NCBI GenBank assembly: GCA_004325065.1
Contig: PITI01000499.1
Location: 1 to 11,578, forward strand
Length of the DNA: 11,578 bases
Source of the DNA: Hamiltosporidium magnivora
Lineage: Eukaryota > Microsporidia > Dubosqiidae
Direction: 5' to 3'
The stretch's first letter is position 1. Every line of letters starts with the position of its first letter. Of the stretch, positions 1 to 8,332 are shown one piece after another. The notes beneath the pieces are model-generated. The model was not told the DNA's origin. It did not search any database and saw only the letters and a program-made list of their open reading frames with translations. The translations under genes were made by a program, and so were the position numbers.

Positions 1-659
1 GTTTTGAGATTAGTGTTTTTTACATGAGAATTATATTTTCTAATATTTTATTGGCTATCGATGATGGCAATTTCCGTGCAAAAATATATTTTCATACAGC
101 TTTATTGGATTTATCGTGTAGCTTACCAAAAGAAATGAACCAACTTTTTAAAACCTATTTTTTTAGGATTTCAATTGATCTGTTTTTTTCGCTTTGCTTC
201 AATATTGAAGATAATTTAAGCGATAAATTGTTGCTTTCTATACTCGATTTGACCAATGATGTTTTAGATAATCGAAATAAAAAAATATTAGTCTTAAACA
301 AATTTAAAGATATTTTAATAAGTTATTCTGATAGTCGGTTTTTGCATCAAAATATAGAAGCTATAAAGTTTTATAAGATTTTTAACAATCAAGCAACCCA
401 TAATATTCATTTTTCTGAATTCTTCAATAAAATAAATATTTTGACCGAAGATGAGATTATTTATCTGAAATCGGTAAATATTAATATGTGGTTGACGAGA
501 TTAATTGAGACCAAGGTATGCTTTATATTGATAAAAATACATTTTTATAATTATACGCTACAAAAAAAAACTACTGCTAGTCGTAAATATAATTTTATAA
601 ATGGTATTAAAAAAGAAATTGAATGCTATATTCAAGCGCCAAATGACATTCGAAATTAA
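1..659 (+). CDS. Unrecognised protein, possibly 5'-partial
   Basis: This frame encodes 211 residues from the first ATG at 24 to TAA at 657. No in-frame stop lies between that ATG and base 1, so the true start may lie outside the window. The protein is rich in Ile, Leu, Lys, Asn and Phe, as expected in an AT-rich genome. It looks mostly alpha-helical, with a hydrophobic stretch near residues 44-60 that is too broken by polar residues to be a sure membrane span. No signal peptide follows the ATG at 24, and I see no catalytic or metal-binding motif. A frame this long without a stop is very unlikely by chance at this base composition, so I take it as a real gene. I do not recognise the family. 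It could be a lineage-specific microsporidian protein or the C-terminal part of a larger one. Confidence 0.72.
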   Translation, partial: FEISVFYMRIIFSNILLAIDDGNFRAKIYFHTALLDLSCSLPKEMNQLFKTYFFRISIDLFFSLCFNIEDNLSDKLLLSILDLTNDVLDNRNKKILVLNKFKDILISYSDSRFLHQNIEAIKFYKIFNNQATHNIHFSEFFNKINILTEDEIIYLKSVNINMWLTRLIETKVCFILIKIHFYNYTLQKKTTASRKYNFINGIKKEIECYIQAPNDIRN

Positions 660-685
660 ATTATTTTTAAGTTTATTTTATTTTC

Positions 686-706
686 AAATCCTTTAAAAAA
701 AGGTTT
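686..706. repeat. Hairpin-forming inverted repeat after the first gene
   Basis: Arms at 686-694 and 699-706 pair over eight bases with one bulged T and a four-A loop, followed by a T-rich run. The hairpin lies about 30 bases past the stop of the first gene. In a bacterium it would be called a terminator. In a eukaryote it may only mark the 3' UTR or be chance in AT-rich DNA. Confidence 0.3.
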
Positions 707-840
707 CTTTAAATTTTTTTTCATAATTATACGCATTTTGGGGTTAGCATAGTTAATTGCTTATATGACACATTGTCTGTGTCTCTCACAATACCATACA
801 TCTCATAGCCTTTCATCTATAAGAGCTATAAAATCAATTT

Positions 841-1140
841 AAAAGGTAGAAAGGTTGCTTCCGAACTTGTTTATGACCGTGCATCGGAGTGAATGCCGTT
901 CGAAAATCGCCTTAAACGCTTACAGACTATATAAATGGCTACTCGCGCTACACTTTGTGAACCAATAAACCTACCACGCTGATGTATCTCTGCAAAACAC
1001 ATGGATCTAACTAGACCGTGCAATCCTATAGAAACAAGTTGTATATGCTTATGCTTATTGGCTTTTCAATATGGTGTGTTTTTTGTATCTCTAAGGAGCC
1101 AATTCTAAGCGAAGTAATCACAACAGAGCTTCAATCCTCA
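841..1140. other. GC-raised island of unknown origin
   Basis: By direct count about 120 of 300 bases are G or C (40%), against roughly 18-25% in the surrounding non-coding DNA. The forward strand has one stop-free run of about 40 codons near 845-965, and the minus strand has one of about 50 codons near 890-1045. Neither product is recognisable, and both are broken on either side. The composition suggests a decayed gene or mobile-element piece from a less AT-rich source, or a structured RNA. A tRNA B-box-like string lies at 898-908, but no matching tRNA fold is present. The flanks at 660-840 hold nothing else that I can support. Confidence 0.4.
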
Positions 1141-1193
1141 AAATAAATTTATATATAGTTATTTGTAGTTTTATATATGTCTTCAAATTTTAT

Positions 1194-1445
1194 TTATAAA
1201 GAATTAAAAATGTTTTGTAAAAAAATTCTAAGCATATCGAAGCCTTTTTTCTGCGTAAAAGAATATCCACGGAAAATCAAAAACATACCTTGGTTTTTAT
1301 GCCAAAAAAAGTACAAACAACAATTTCATTTACCTATTGCCAAGCAAATGATTTCAAGTCAACAGCCTAGCTCTATGATTTTTACATTTAAACCAGAGAT
1401 CTCCACACCACGGTCCGCAACATATTTTTCTAGCCGGCCATGATT
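1194..1445 (-). pseudogene. Possible decayed IS6-like DDE transposase fragment
   Basis: One minus-strand frame runs from about 1445 to 1194 with two internal TGA stops, at 1359-1361 and 1326-1328. Its start reads RLEKYVADRGVEIS, which resembles the 'RDLEEMLAERGVEV' region of IS6/IS240-family transposases. After the second TGA it reads NCLYFFW, and together with the preceding GK this is close to the family's 'GKWxYLY' segment, with TGA standing where Trp (TGG) is expected. The spacing between the two blocks is too short by about 20 residues, so any catalytic DET segment must be partly deleted. The match rests on my memory of the family and is weak. An 88-codon forward frame across 1177-1443 overlaps it antisense and looks less protein-like. 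Confidence 0.28.
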
Positions 1446-1683
1446 CTTTTATTATGTAGCTTTTTTTCAAATAAGGAAATAAAATAAAAAATATGGATAA
1501 ATTAGGCAAAATGAATCGCTCTTATAGCCAATTTGAACTTAAATTTGTAATAGAAGAAGATTCATAGAGTTTTAATTATTTTTTTTTACGATAGCAATTA
1601 TTTTTTTATTATTTATACTAAAAAATCAAAATGAAATAACAAAAAATATATGGCAGGATTTACTATTTATGAGAATGGTCTAG
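1446..1683. other. AT-rich spacer with no supported gene
   Basis: This stretch lies between the two transposase relics. It holds a 24-codon forward frame (1493-1567) with a plausible ATG but no upstream or downstream support. No clear terminal inverted repeat or target-site duplication is visible for either neighbouring element. Confidence 0.4.
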
Positions 1684-1962
1684 TTAAGATTTTTCTGCAA
1701 TAATTTGTTGAAATTCTGGATTAACTTTACAAGTATAAATTATCAGTAATGACTTCAATTGCTTATCTGTTAATTTAGATAAGTAACTGATATTTGTATG
1801 TTTCATTTTAGAGAATGTTTCTTCGCACAAATAGGTAAAGCCGAAAGCGGAAATAAAATCGAGCAAATTTATGAACGTGATTGAATTGCGTGGCATGAAG
1901 ACTCTTATAAAATTTACGTAATCTATTTGTCTATTTGTACATAGAAAAACGTAAATATACAT
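1684..1962 (-). mobile_element. hAT-superfamily transposase, C-terminal (hATC) fragment
   Basis: This 92-residue minus-strand frame ends in TAA at 1684. Residues 33-90 match the C-terminal dimerisation region of hAT transposases. There is LLDFISAFG, then YLCEETFSKMK at residues 44-54, then SKLTD at 62-66 followed by KQL, and NPEF a little further on. In the family this reads as FGSTYLCEQ.FS.MK, then RS.LTDEHL, then a block with P, F and L near the end. The order and spacing fit the subgroup related to GTF2IRD2, SCAND3 and ZBED proteins. The first 20 residues are not convincing. The catalytic DDE core, the BED finger and the terminal repeats are not visible upstream (1963 onward), so this is a truncated, inactive copy. 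Known hAT transposases are about 550-700 residues. The frame itself is unbroken, so the decay is recent or the fragment was captured. Confidence 0.68.
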
Positions 1963-2029
1963 ATTAGTTTTTATGAATATCTATATGAAACTTTAAAAAT
2001 TTGATTTGAAAATATTAATAATTAAAATT

Positions 2030-2405
2030 GCTTTTCTATCATACCGGGAGCAGAACTGGCTTAGAGTATTATCTGCCAGTCGTAAGAGGCGACAAAAAGA
2101 GCTTGGACCTCCAAGTTTGGATCAGGCGTAAGGCTAACAACCCACCCTTTAAAACACACTTGCTACCAACCCCCAAAAAAGTATACAAACCTACTAGAAA
2201 AAGACCGTTGAGCGGTTTTACTGAGAGAGGCCAAGGCTTGTTCAAGGCTGTAGTGCAAATAATGAATGACTAAATGATTAAAGTTGCAGAAATATTTTTG
2301 CAGTATGGTGGCATAAAAAGTAAAGAGTTTTTGGCATGAACGACCTTTTTAAAAGGCAATGTGCCTGCGAGCCAAAAAGTTTAGAGACCTTTGGTTTAAA
2401 CCAAT
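2030..2405. mobile_element. GC-rich, hairpin-rich insert; possible retroelement leader
   Basis: Bases 2041-2280 contain about 105 G or C of 240 (44%), twice the local level. The block is packed with inverted repeats. CTGGC/GCCAG pair at 2056-2060 and 2075-2079. GTCG/CGAC pair at 2079-2082 and 2090-2093. An 8-bp stem TTTTTGGC/GCCAAAAA pairs at 2328-2335 and 2371-2378, enclosing GGCA/TGCC at 2355-2358 and 2362-2365. A perfect 14-bp palindrome lies at 2391-2404. An 81-codon forward frame crosses it but has no ATG (TTG at 2028). The strings GTCGTAAGAGGCGAC and AAGGCTAACAACC remind me of leader regions of repeats in invertebrate genomes, probably non-LTR retrotransposons. That is memory, not a search. 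A structured RNA gene is the main alternative. Confidence 0.4.
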
Positions 2406-2439
2406 TATATTTTTAAATTTATTTAAAAATTACGAAATA

Positions 2440-2810
2440 AAATTTGCTTAAAATAAATGAAGACCTAGACCGAACCTCTTTCATTTAAATTGTCTTTATG
2501 TATTTGAGCTTTAATTAAACCACATAAGTATTTCTTCGGTATTTAATTATAAAATTAAGTCATAATCACAAATGTTTTAGTTTTGAATACAGCTCTATGT
2601 GTTATTTCTTCTCCTAAAGAATTTATATACTTCTAAAATCGCCCTAGGAAATAGTTTTATATCTGGTCAACCGTATATATTTTAATTTTTTATTAGATTA
2701 ATATTTTTTTCTTACTTTGCTACATATTTTTCAAAGTTTTACGCATTGCATGCGTCACTAAGCTCCTTGTATGGCATATTGTGGCGCTTCTTTTTGGATT
2801 TCATTTGCAT
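2440..2810 (-). pseudogene. Possible decayed minus-strand reading frame
   Basis: An ATG at 2810-2808 on the minus strand opens 23 codons, rich in Lys and Arg at the start (KSKKKRHNMPYKEL), before TAA. The same frame then continues to about 2440 with protein-like stretches such as DIKLFPRAILEVYKFFRRR, separated by about a dozen stops. The hairpin with ACGCAT/ATGCGT arms (2741-2755) lies where the first stop occurs. The stop density is only modestly below chance, so this is weak. It may be another transposase relic, but no family-specific motif is visible. Confidence 0.2.
2741..2755. repeat. Perfect 6-bp stem hairpin
   Basis: ACGCAT at 2741-2746 and ATGCGT at 2750-2755 are exact complements around a TGC loop. 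They stand out in DNA with almost no G or C around them. The function is unknown. Confidence 0.35.
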
Positions 2811-2912
2811 TTAGAAATAAACATATAAATTATAGATTAAAAGTTAAACAAAATTAATAATAAAAAAATAATTAAATTACATTGCTATAAAATAAAAACA
2901 CAAAATAAATTT

Positions 2913-3200
2913 ATGAATATTTTATGGTTGGTTGGTTTCTATTATTTTGTAAAAACAGCCACATATTTAAATACATTACCTTCAAATAAAACTATTGATG
3001 AGTGTTATAAAGAGAAATGTATTTCATTTGTTGACAATTACATACAAAAATACGATAATAATATGTCTGTAGATTTATAATCGTTGAAAAATAAGGATGA
3101 AACATGTAGAAAACTTAAATATAATCTGAATTGGGTAAATATATCACGAGATCTTGCGAAAAGGAAAATAAAAATTTTAGAAGCCGTTACGCTCGGTTAA
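2913..3200 (+). pseudogene. Small secreted-protein gene interrupted by one TAA
   Basis: An ATG at 2913 opens 55 codons that end in TAA at 3078-3080. The same frame then runs 39 more codons to TAA at 3198-3200 with no other stop. Residues 1-17 look like a signal peptide (MNILWLVGFYYFVKTATY), leaving a small polar, Lys-rich product. Cysteines lie at residues 31 and 36 (CYKEKC), and a third lies nine codons past the internal stop. The second half is coding-like (DETCRKLKYNLNW and so on), so I read the internal stop as a mutation in a gene of about 95 codons. It could instead be a true 55-residue gene with chance open frame after it, or a stop that is read through. I do not recognise the family. 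Small secreted proteins of unknown function are common in microsporidia. The frame is missing from simple long-ORF surveys because each half is short. Confidence 0.5.
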
Positions 3201-4121
3201 GAATATAAATAAACATAATATAATGTATAGAATTTGACTTTGATTAAATTAATATGTACATTCTTACTTATATTTATTTATAAAATTGTATTTTCATTAA
3301 AATTTATTATATCTGGCGTGCAATATAATATAAATTTGTTGTGTCAAATAAATTCCAAAATCTTGTGTTAGTATTTATTTTTTTTAATTTAAAAAATTGT
3401 TCAAAGACCGGAGAAAATAATCGCTGGATATCTCGTGGTTGAATTTTAAACTATAAATTAATACGAGATTGATTTATTATTTTTCTGTTTATATGATCTA
3501 TAAGTTCAATCTGAATTAAAATTTCATTAAAGAAATATCAATTCGACTAAACTTAATAATTGTGTTAATAGTCTGGTGGTCTAGATATAATTACTTAATT
3601 ACTTATTTGGTACTCTTATAATTCTCGGTGTATAGAATAAACAAATGGAAGTTTTTCATTTTATTCTTTTAATCTGTTATAACTCGGGATTATAGGGGAT
3701 TTGCTTATAGATCCAATATGTTTACATCTTCCTAAAATATTAAGAATGGTTTTCGATCAATTTTATAGATCCATGCTAATTAGTTGGTTTTTAATGCAGT
3801 TATCCTCCCACACCAGTGGCCAGGATTTAAAATTTAATTTGGAATGCAGGATTTTACCACTCGATTTCGTCCGCTCTTTGTCCCCGGCATAAAAGATGTT
3901 GTGTTAAGCTAAGGATCTAATTTCAAATGTGAAATACATCTAAATTCCACAACTAAAATGATGGGCTTTTAAATCATTCCTTGGATGATATCTTCATTAT
4001 AAGTAATGTTAAAGCCAAAAAGAACCATAAATATAGAAACCAATATTTATGTTTGTCCAACTCAATACAGAGTTTATCTATTTAAGAAGCCACTACCTAT
4101 TTTTTATAAACCATTTTTTAG
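3201..4121. other. Non-coding stretch with coding-like scraps
   Basis: No intact gene is supported. Bases 3800-3895 are richer in G and C than their surroundings. A 63-codon forward frame (3701-3892) starts only at TTG. The minus strand opposite it reads in protein-like pieces (PGTKSGRNRVV, NPGHWCGRITALKTN) broken by TAA and TAG stops, with another piece further upstream on the minus strand near 3985-4080 (DKHKYWFLYLWFFLALT). These could be parts of one decayed minus-strand gene, perhaps a transposase, but nothing decisive is visible. The rest (3201-3690) is plain AT-rich DNA. Confidence 0.35.
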
Positions 4122-4978
4122 TTTAATTTTTTCTTTTTAGTTCGGATTCATGATGCCTTTTTTGCTAGCAGAATTTTCAATAAAATTCACATTTTTTTGA
4201 TTTATATAGTAACTGGAAGGAAGTTCGCTCAAAATGCAACACAATGAAAATATTTTAGCCATTATAAAAATAGCGCTAAAACAAACCCTAGTGAATAAAA
4301 ATGATGCGCCTTCGGGCTATGATTGAAGAAAAAACGGTTTCTTGAAGTAAGAAATACTATGAGTCAATAAACAAAAAATTGTTCTATAGAGAAATCGAAA
4401 TTATTTATAGAGGAAGTTTACGAGAATGCTTTTTAGAACAGCATGTAGTATTTAATGCATATATCCTACCGGATCAAAAACATATGAATTAGAGATATGA
4501 AAGCTTCAAAACCTCTTTGTTGGTTATAAAAGTAAAATAATGGATGAATATGCCTCAATTTTTTAACACGCATGCTATATCACCTATTAGGTTAGATATC
4601 TCTAATATCACTAATAATTTGACGACATCCGTGAAGATCACGCAAATATATTGGGCTAATCGAAGAAATTATGCCGACGAAATAGCGAATAGTTAAAGAT
4701 GAAAAACATTTTAGGATGTCGTAAAAATTATTTTTTTATTTTATTATAAAGTATAACAGCCAAAAACTGTTTTTCTGATCCAAGCAAATATATTATTATC
4801 TAAGCGTTCAATTGTTTTTCAACGCGATAAAAATTTAGCTTTTAATTCCTTTGTCGCGGAATTTATATGCTTGCTCTATATTATTTATGTAAATAGAAGA
4901 ACAGAGCAGTGTTCTGATAATAATCAATCTGTTGCAAGGAAAATCACGAAGACATTTGCTGAACTCGAAAAGGGTTGA
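4122..4978 (+). pseudogene. Decayed gene of about 285 codons, family unknown
   Basis: Two forward frames join into one long coding-like path. The first runs from 4122 to 4298 with one internal TGA (4245-4247). The second runs from about 4299 to TGA at 4976, with stops at 4343, 4490, 4538, 4694, 4700, 4712 and 4754. The piece 4541-4693 is 51 codons without a stop, and 4757-4975 is 73 codons without a stop but lacks an ATG. At this base composition about one stop per 12 codons is expected, so roughly 20 or more stops were expected in the whole path and about nine are seen. I read it as a dead gene with one frameshift. The product looks like a soluble or mixed helical protein with one hydrophobic stretch (FICLLYIIYV). 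No domain is recognised. Confidence 0.42.
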
Positions 4979-5157
4979 GATTATTAATAAATTTGTATTT
5001 GAATGTAGTAAATAATTGTTTGAGTCAATAAGTATGTCACTAATATGGATATTTAGAGGCTAAACATGTATAAATATATTTCTTGCACCAATTAGATCAA
5101 TATAAATGAAGAACTTTCGAAATTCTAGCAAAAGAATAAACCATTGTTTAAAATTTA

Positions 5158-5403
5158 GAATTTACTGAAGAAATGAACAATATAGGAGTTAATTGTAGAG
5201 TAGCAAGCCCCCATTTTTGTCCTAAAGAGTTGATATGAAGTATAAAGAAACTGATAGTTCGAGAATAGTCGAAGATTTTTATGATATTACCACTGTATCG
5301 CATTTAATCAGTGACTCAGTCCTTGTTGAAAATCCCTAAATTAGTATTAAGGGCCACGGAAAAACGAAAGAATAGCTTTTTTAAAAAGAAGCCGAATAAT
5401 TGA
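5158..5403 (+). pseudogene. Possible decayed coding fragment
   Basis: One forward frame from 5158 to TGA at 5401 has internal stops at 5236, 5266 and 5305 over 81 codons, about half the number expected by chance. Pieces such as VNCRVASPHFCPKELI and SLLKIPKLVLRATEKRK look protein-like, and the tail is strongly basic. It may be part of the same dead gene as the relic ending at 4978, or a separate one. The family is not recognised. Confidence 0.25.
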
Positions 5404-7919
5404 ATATAGAGTAGGATATGTCAATTTTAAGGACCTACATAGAGAAGATCCAAGAATATCAAAACTTATATGTAAAACAAGTATAAAAAGCTATAAATTC
5501 AAATAAAGTTTGTTTCTATCGTCCATTTCCTCTTTTTCTATTACATAATGCATTTCTCTCATAATTTTTATCATTTCTTTTTTTTCTTATATTTCTTTGG
5601 TTTTTTTTGTTATTTTTGTATATACGGGAACGAATTAGTATTATATTTGCAATAATTTAGCTTAATTGTCAAATATATCTTTATACATCTATTATCAGTT
5701 ATTTACCCACAATATCAATTCATTTTAACTTTAGATATGTTATAGACGGTAAATTATGATATCAGATCTAATTTTGGACTCAAAGAAAAATATATGGATA
5801 GGTAAACAACTCTTCTCAAAATTCCTTAAATGCGTTATAATTTCTCAAAATTTTTATGGCTCATTTATATTTTTTTTCTATTGTTTTATTAAACTATTAA
5901 TTACAGTTTCATTGGTATTTCGTTAATCTCTTATATATTTATTTAAAATTCTCAGAGTATTTATACCACTAAATTGCTTTATTTAATGTTTAACTTGCTC
6001 CTACGGTTTTTAGTCGACTATAACTTCTTTTTTTTCATTCTAATTTGTGATGTCTTCTATTTATACTACTTACTGCCTTTTTTCTGCTGATCTTATAGAC
6101 ATGTAAGTTTTTTCTTAACGTAAAAAAGAATTTTTTATAAATTTGATTATAGTTTGGTAGGAAGTTATTTATAATTTTGTATTTTTATTGTTTAAGAATG
6201 CCGAATAGCTCTATATAATTATTCCATGATAGAATTTCAAATATAATTGTTTTAGTGAACCATTTAAGCAAATAAATAGAACTCTCTTACAAAGGCTTAA
6301 AAATATAAAACATACGCTACTATTGTTAACGTACTTCTAAAAATAGTAAGAAATGAAAACCGAATGAGCAATTTACATCGAATTATTATTTTAAAACGAA
6401 ATATTAAAAAAAATAGATTATAAATTCTATTACTATGATGAATTGACAATCTTAAAAAGGTTGTCAACAGTAGTTAGTATTGATGTTATTAAGAATAAAT
6501 TAAACGTGTCAAATATATTTCTTTCTTCTTTCCCACACTAGTATTGTCTTTTTAAGATTTAAAATAAAACATAAGATCTATGTTCTTAACAAAAAAACAG
6601 CATTTATGTGTCCTAAATTTCCGAATCCATTAAATATTTCTAAGTATGTTGTTGTCAGGTATTATTCGTTTTTCTAATAGGGTATCTGAGAACGGTGAGT
6701 AAATAGCCTTTAAAGAAACAAATTTCTAAGTAAATTTTATATTTCAATTAAAATTCAATTTATTAAAAGTCTGGCAATTATTTTATTTCGAATGATGAAT
6801 CATAAATAAGATCTTAAATTGATATTATTTAGAAAAAAATATGGTAGATCGATGTTAGCAAATATGCCAAATATTAACGTATAAAAAAATCATACCGGTC
6901 TCTGATTAGATCTTTAATACCAAATCTTAAAAACCTGATATAAGAACGAACGCAACAACACCTTGAATGTTTATAATGTGCTACGATATACAGAGATATT
7001 CCAAAAACCAGACTCACAAATTAATTTTTAATGATTTTTAAAAATTTAAAAATTATTTGAGTATATCATGAAATGAAATATAATATACGAATTAAGAATT
7101 AGATGAGTTTGATATTCCGAAACTTATAGATACAATTAATTCAGATATCATGATAAAGAATATCAAGTGATTGGTTTATACCTTACGAATCCAATCAAAT
7201 AATTCCGGGTAAAAATTAAACAATAAATTGGATTTTATTTCATTTCTCAAATATTTCTTTTATTTTGAAAAATACTGATTGTAAATGAACTTTTTTAAAT
7301 ATAAAAGACAGAAGATAAGTACATTAAAACCAACACAAATGTATTTCTACAAAATTACAAATTTACACATCAAAAAAGATATGTATGAATTATTAAAGAT
7401 ATAAAGAATTCACTAGTTTTATATAAATTTCAAACCTAAACATTGATTTTAATTGATTCGTTATTTTTAATCTAGATCAGCGTTGAGAAACTTATAGCAA
7501 AGTATGATATTCATTTAATGAATTATGGGATACAAAAATTTTCTTTAAATGTATTTAAACTACTATTATCTCTAATGAAGAGCGTTACGTAAATATTCAA
7601 ATCGACTGACTTAAAATTAAATATAAGAACAGAAAAGAAAAATACCAATAAAAATATCTTCAGATTTAACTCATTAAACAGTCTTCTAACGATCTTCTAA
7701 TAATCTTTACCACTATTTTATAAAGTCATACAATATTATCTTTTAATTATGTCTTAAATGAGATACAAATCTTTTTACATCTTTTCTTTACAAATACACT
7801 CTTTTTATAAAATCTAATTGGTTAGAGATAGTAATTCAAGTTCTACATTTATCTCCTTAAAAATATCACAAACCAATGAAATTGATATTTGAACAGATCT
7901 ATTAAAACAATTGATCTTT
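5404..7919. other. Gene desert, extremely AT-rich
   Basis: About 2.5 kb holds no supported gene on either strand. Short coding-like scraps occur. One is a 27-codon minus-strand frame rich in Lys, Glu and Met at 5491-5574. Another is a 56-codon forward ATG frame at 5756-5926 with a hydrophobic second half. A third is a 38-codon stop-free run at 7476-7589. Each is short enough to be chance. One strong hairpin at 6443-6467 stands out and is listed separately. The stretch reads as old decayed sequence rather than dense regulatory DNA. Confidence 0.5.
6443..6467. repeat. 11-bp stem, 3-base loop hairpin
   Basis: TTGACAATCTT (6443-6453) pairs with AAGGTTGTCAA (6457-6467) over eleven base pairs with a single G-T wobble and an AAA loop. 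No gene is adjacent. It is the best hairpin in the desert. It could be a remnant terminal repeat fold, a small RNA stem or chance. Confidence 0.4.
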
Positions 7920-7937
7920 CTCCTTAATAAAAGGAGA
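7919..7937. repeat. Inverted repeat just upstream of the PLAC8 gene
   Basis: TCTCCTT and AAGGAGA form a 7-bp stem around AATAA, ending about 35 bases before the ATG at 7973. Related TCTCCTTA strings occur at 7851-7858 and, as TTCTCCTTATG, directly at the start codon of the zinc-ribbon gene at 10934. The position suits a promoter-proximal or 5' UTR element, but regulation is only inferred. Confidence 0.3.
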
Positions 7938-7972
7938 TAAATAATATAATAAGTTTATTTGACAACCACTGC

Positions 7973-8332
7973 ATGGATTACGATATACCATACCTTTGTC
8001 CGATTCTTGTGCCTAAACTATGTTTCACTACGTTTTTATGTCCGTGTCTGGTCTCTTCAATAGTATATGCAAGAATATTTAAAAATACCAATTTCTCACT
8101 CTTTGCTCTTATCTGCATACCTTTCAGTGCCTACGGAATCAGAAGATTCGTTCAAAATAAATTAAAATACCAGGAAGACCACGAAGTAAGTATTTTAAAG
8201 AGTTGTTTTTGTTGTAGTTCGTTAGTACAAGACATACACGAAATGGAAATAAGAAGAATTGGAATTTATAAGTATTATGATGAACCTCTTGTAGATGAAT
8301 CGACTGAGGAATGTGAAAATATAGCTGTGTAA
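7973..8332 (+). CDS. PLAC8-family Cys-rich membrane-associated protein
   Basis: This intact gene encodes 119 residues from the first ATG after an in-frame TAA at 7928. The PLAC8 signature is visible. FLCPCL lies at residues 21-26 and is followed by a hydrophobic stretch, and a second hydrophobic stretch lies near 41-53 (FSLFALICIPFSA). Next comes an Arg/Lys-rich link (RRFVQNKLKYQ, 57-67) that matches the family's 'R..iR.ky.i' block. Then comes CFCCSSLVQDIHEMEIRR at 78-95, the family's 'fC.sCalvQe.rElk.R' block. The last 20 residues are acidic. The length is normal for the family (about 100-190). Family members include animal PLAC8/cornifelin and plant FWL/PCR proteins, which act in cell-size control and in cadmium or calcium transport at the plasma membrane. 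The role here is unknown. The usual CCXXXXCPC motif is reduced to CPC, and the D before the last Cys cluster is not obvious. It stands alone between long AT-rich spacers. Confidence 0.75.
   Translation: MDYDIPYLCPILVPKLCFTTFLCPCLVSSIVYARIFKNTNFSLFALICIPFSAYGIRRFVQNKLKYQEDHEVSILKSCFCCSSLVQDIHEMEIRRIGIYKYYDEPLVDESTEECENIAV

Noticed and set aside
898..908. B-box-like GTTCGAAAATC suggesting a tRNA or tRNA-derived repeat
   Set aside because: No A box at the right distance and no acceptor or anticodon stem can be drawn.
1177..1443. 88-codon forward ATG frame
   Set aside because: It lies antisense to a frame with better similarity, shows no domain, and its Ser/Pro-rich tail looks like a mirror of coding DNA. 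It cannot be excluded fully.
2028..2273. 81-codon forward frame in the GC-rich insert
   Set aside because: It has no ATG (only TTG), and low AT content makes stops rarer there. The hairpins explain the block better.
3701..3892. 63-codon forward frame
   Set aside because: It starts only at TTG and shows no recognisable domain; the higher GC part lowers stop frequency.
5756..5926. 56-codon ATG frame with a hydrophobic half
   Set aside because: Phe, Ile and Leu codons are what T-rich DNA gives by chance, and there is no signal peptide at its start or other support.
7478..7494. CAGCGTTGAGAAAC, resembling a hAT terminal repeat
   Set aside because: The match to hAT ends is partial, no inverted partner or 8-base duplication was found, and it is about 5.5 kb from the hAT fragment.
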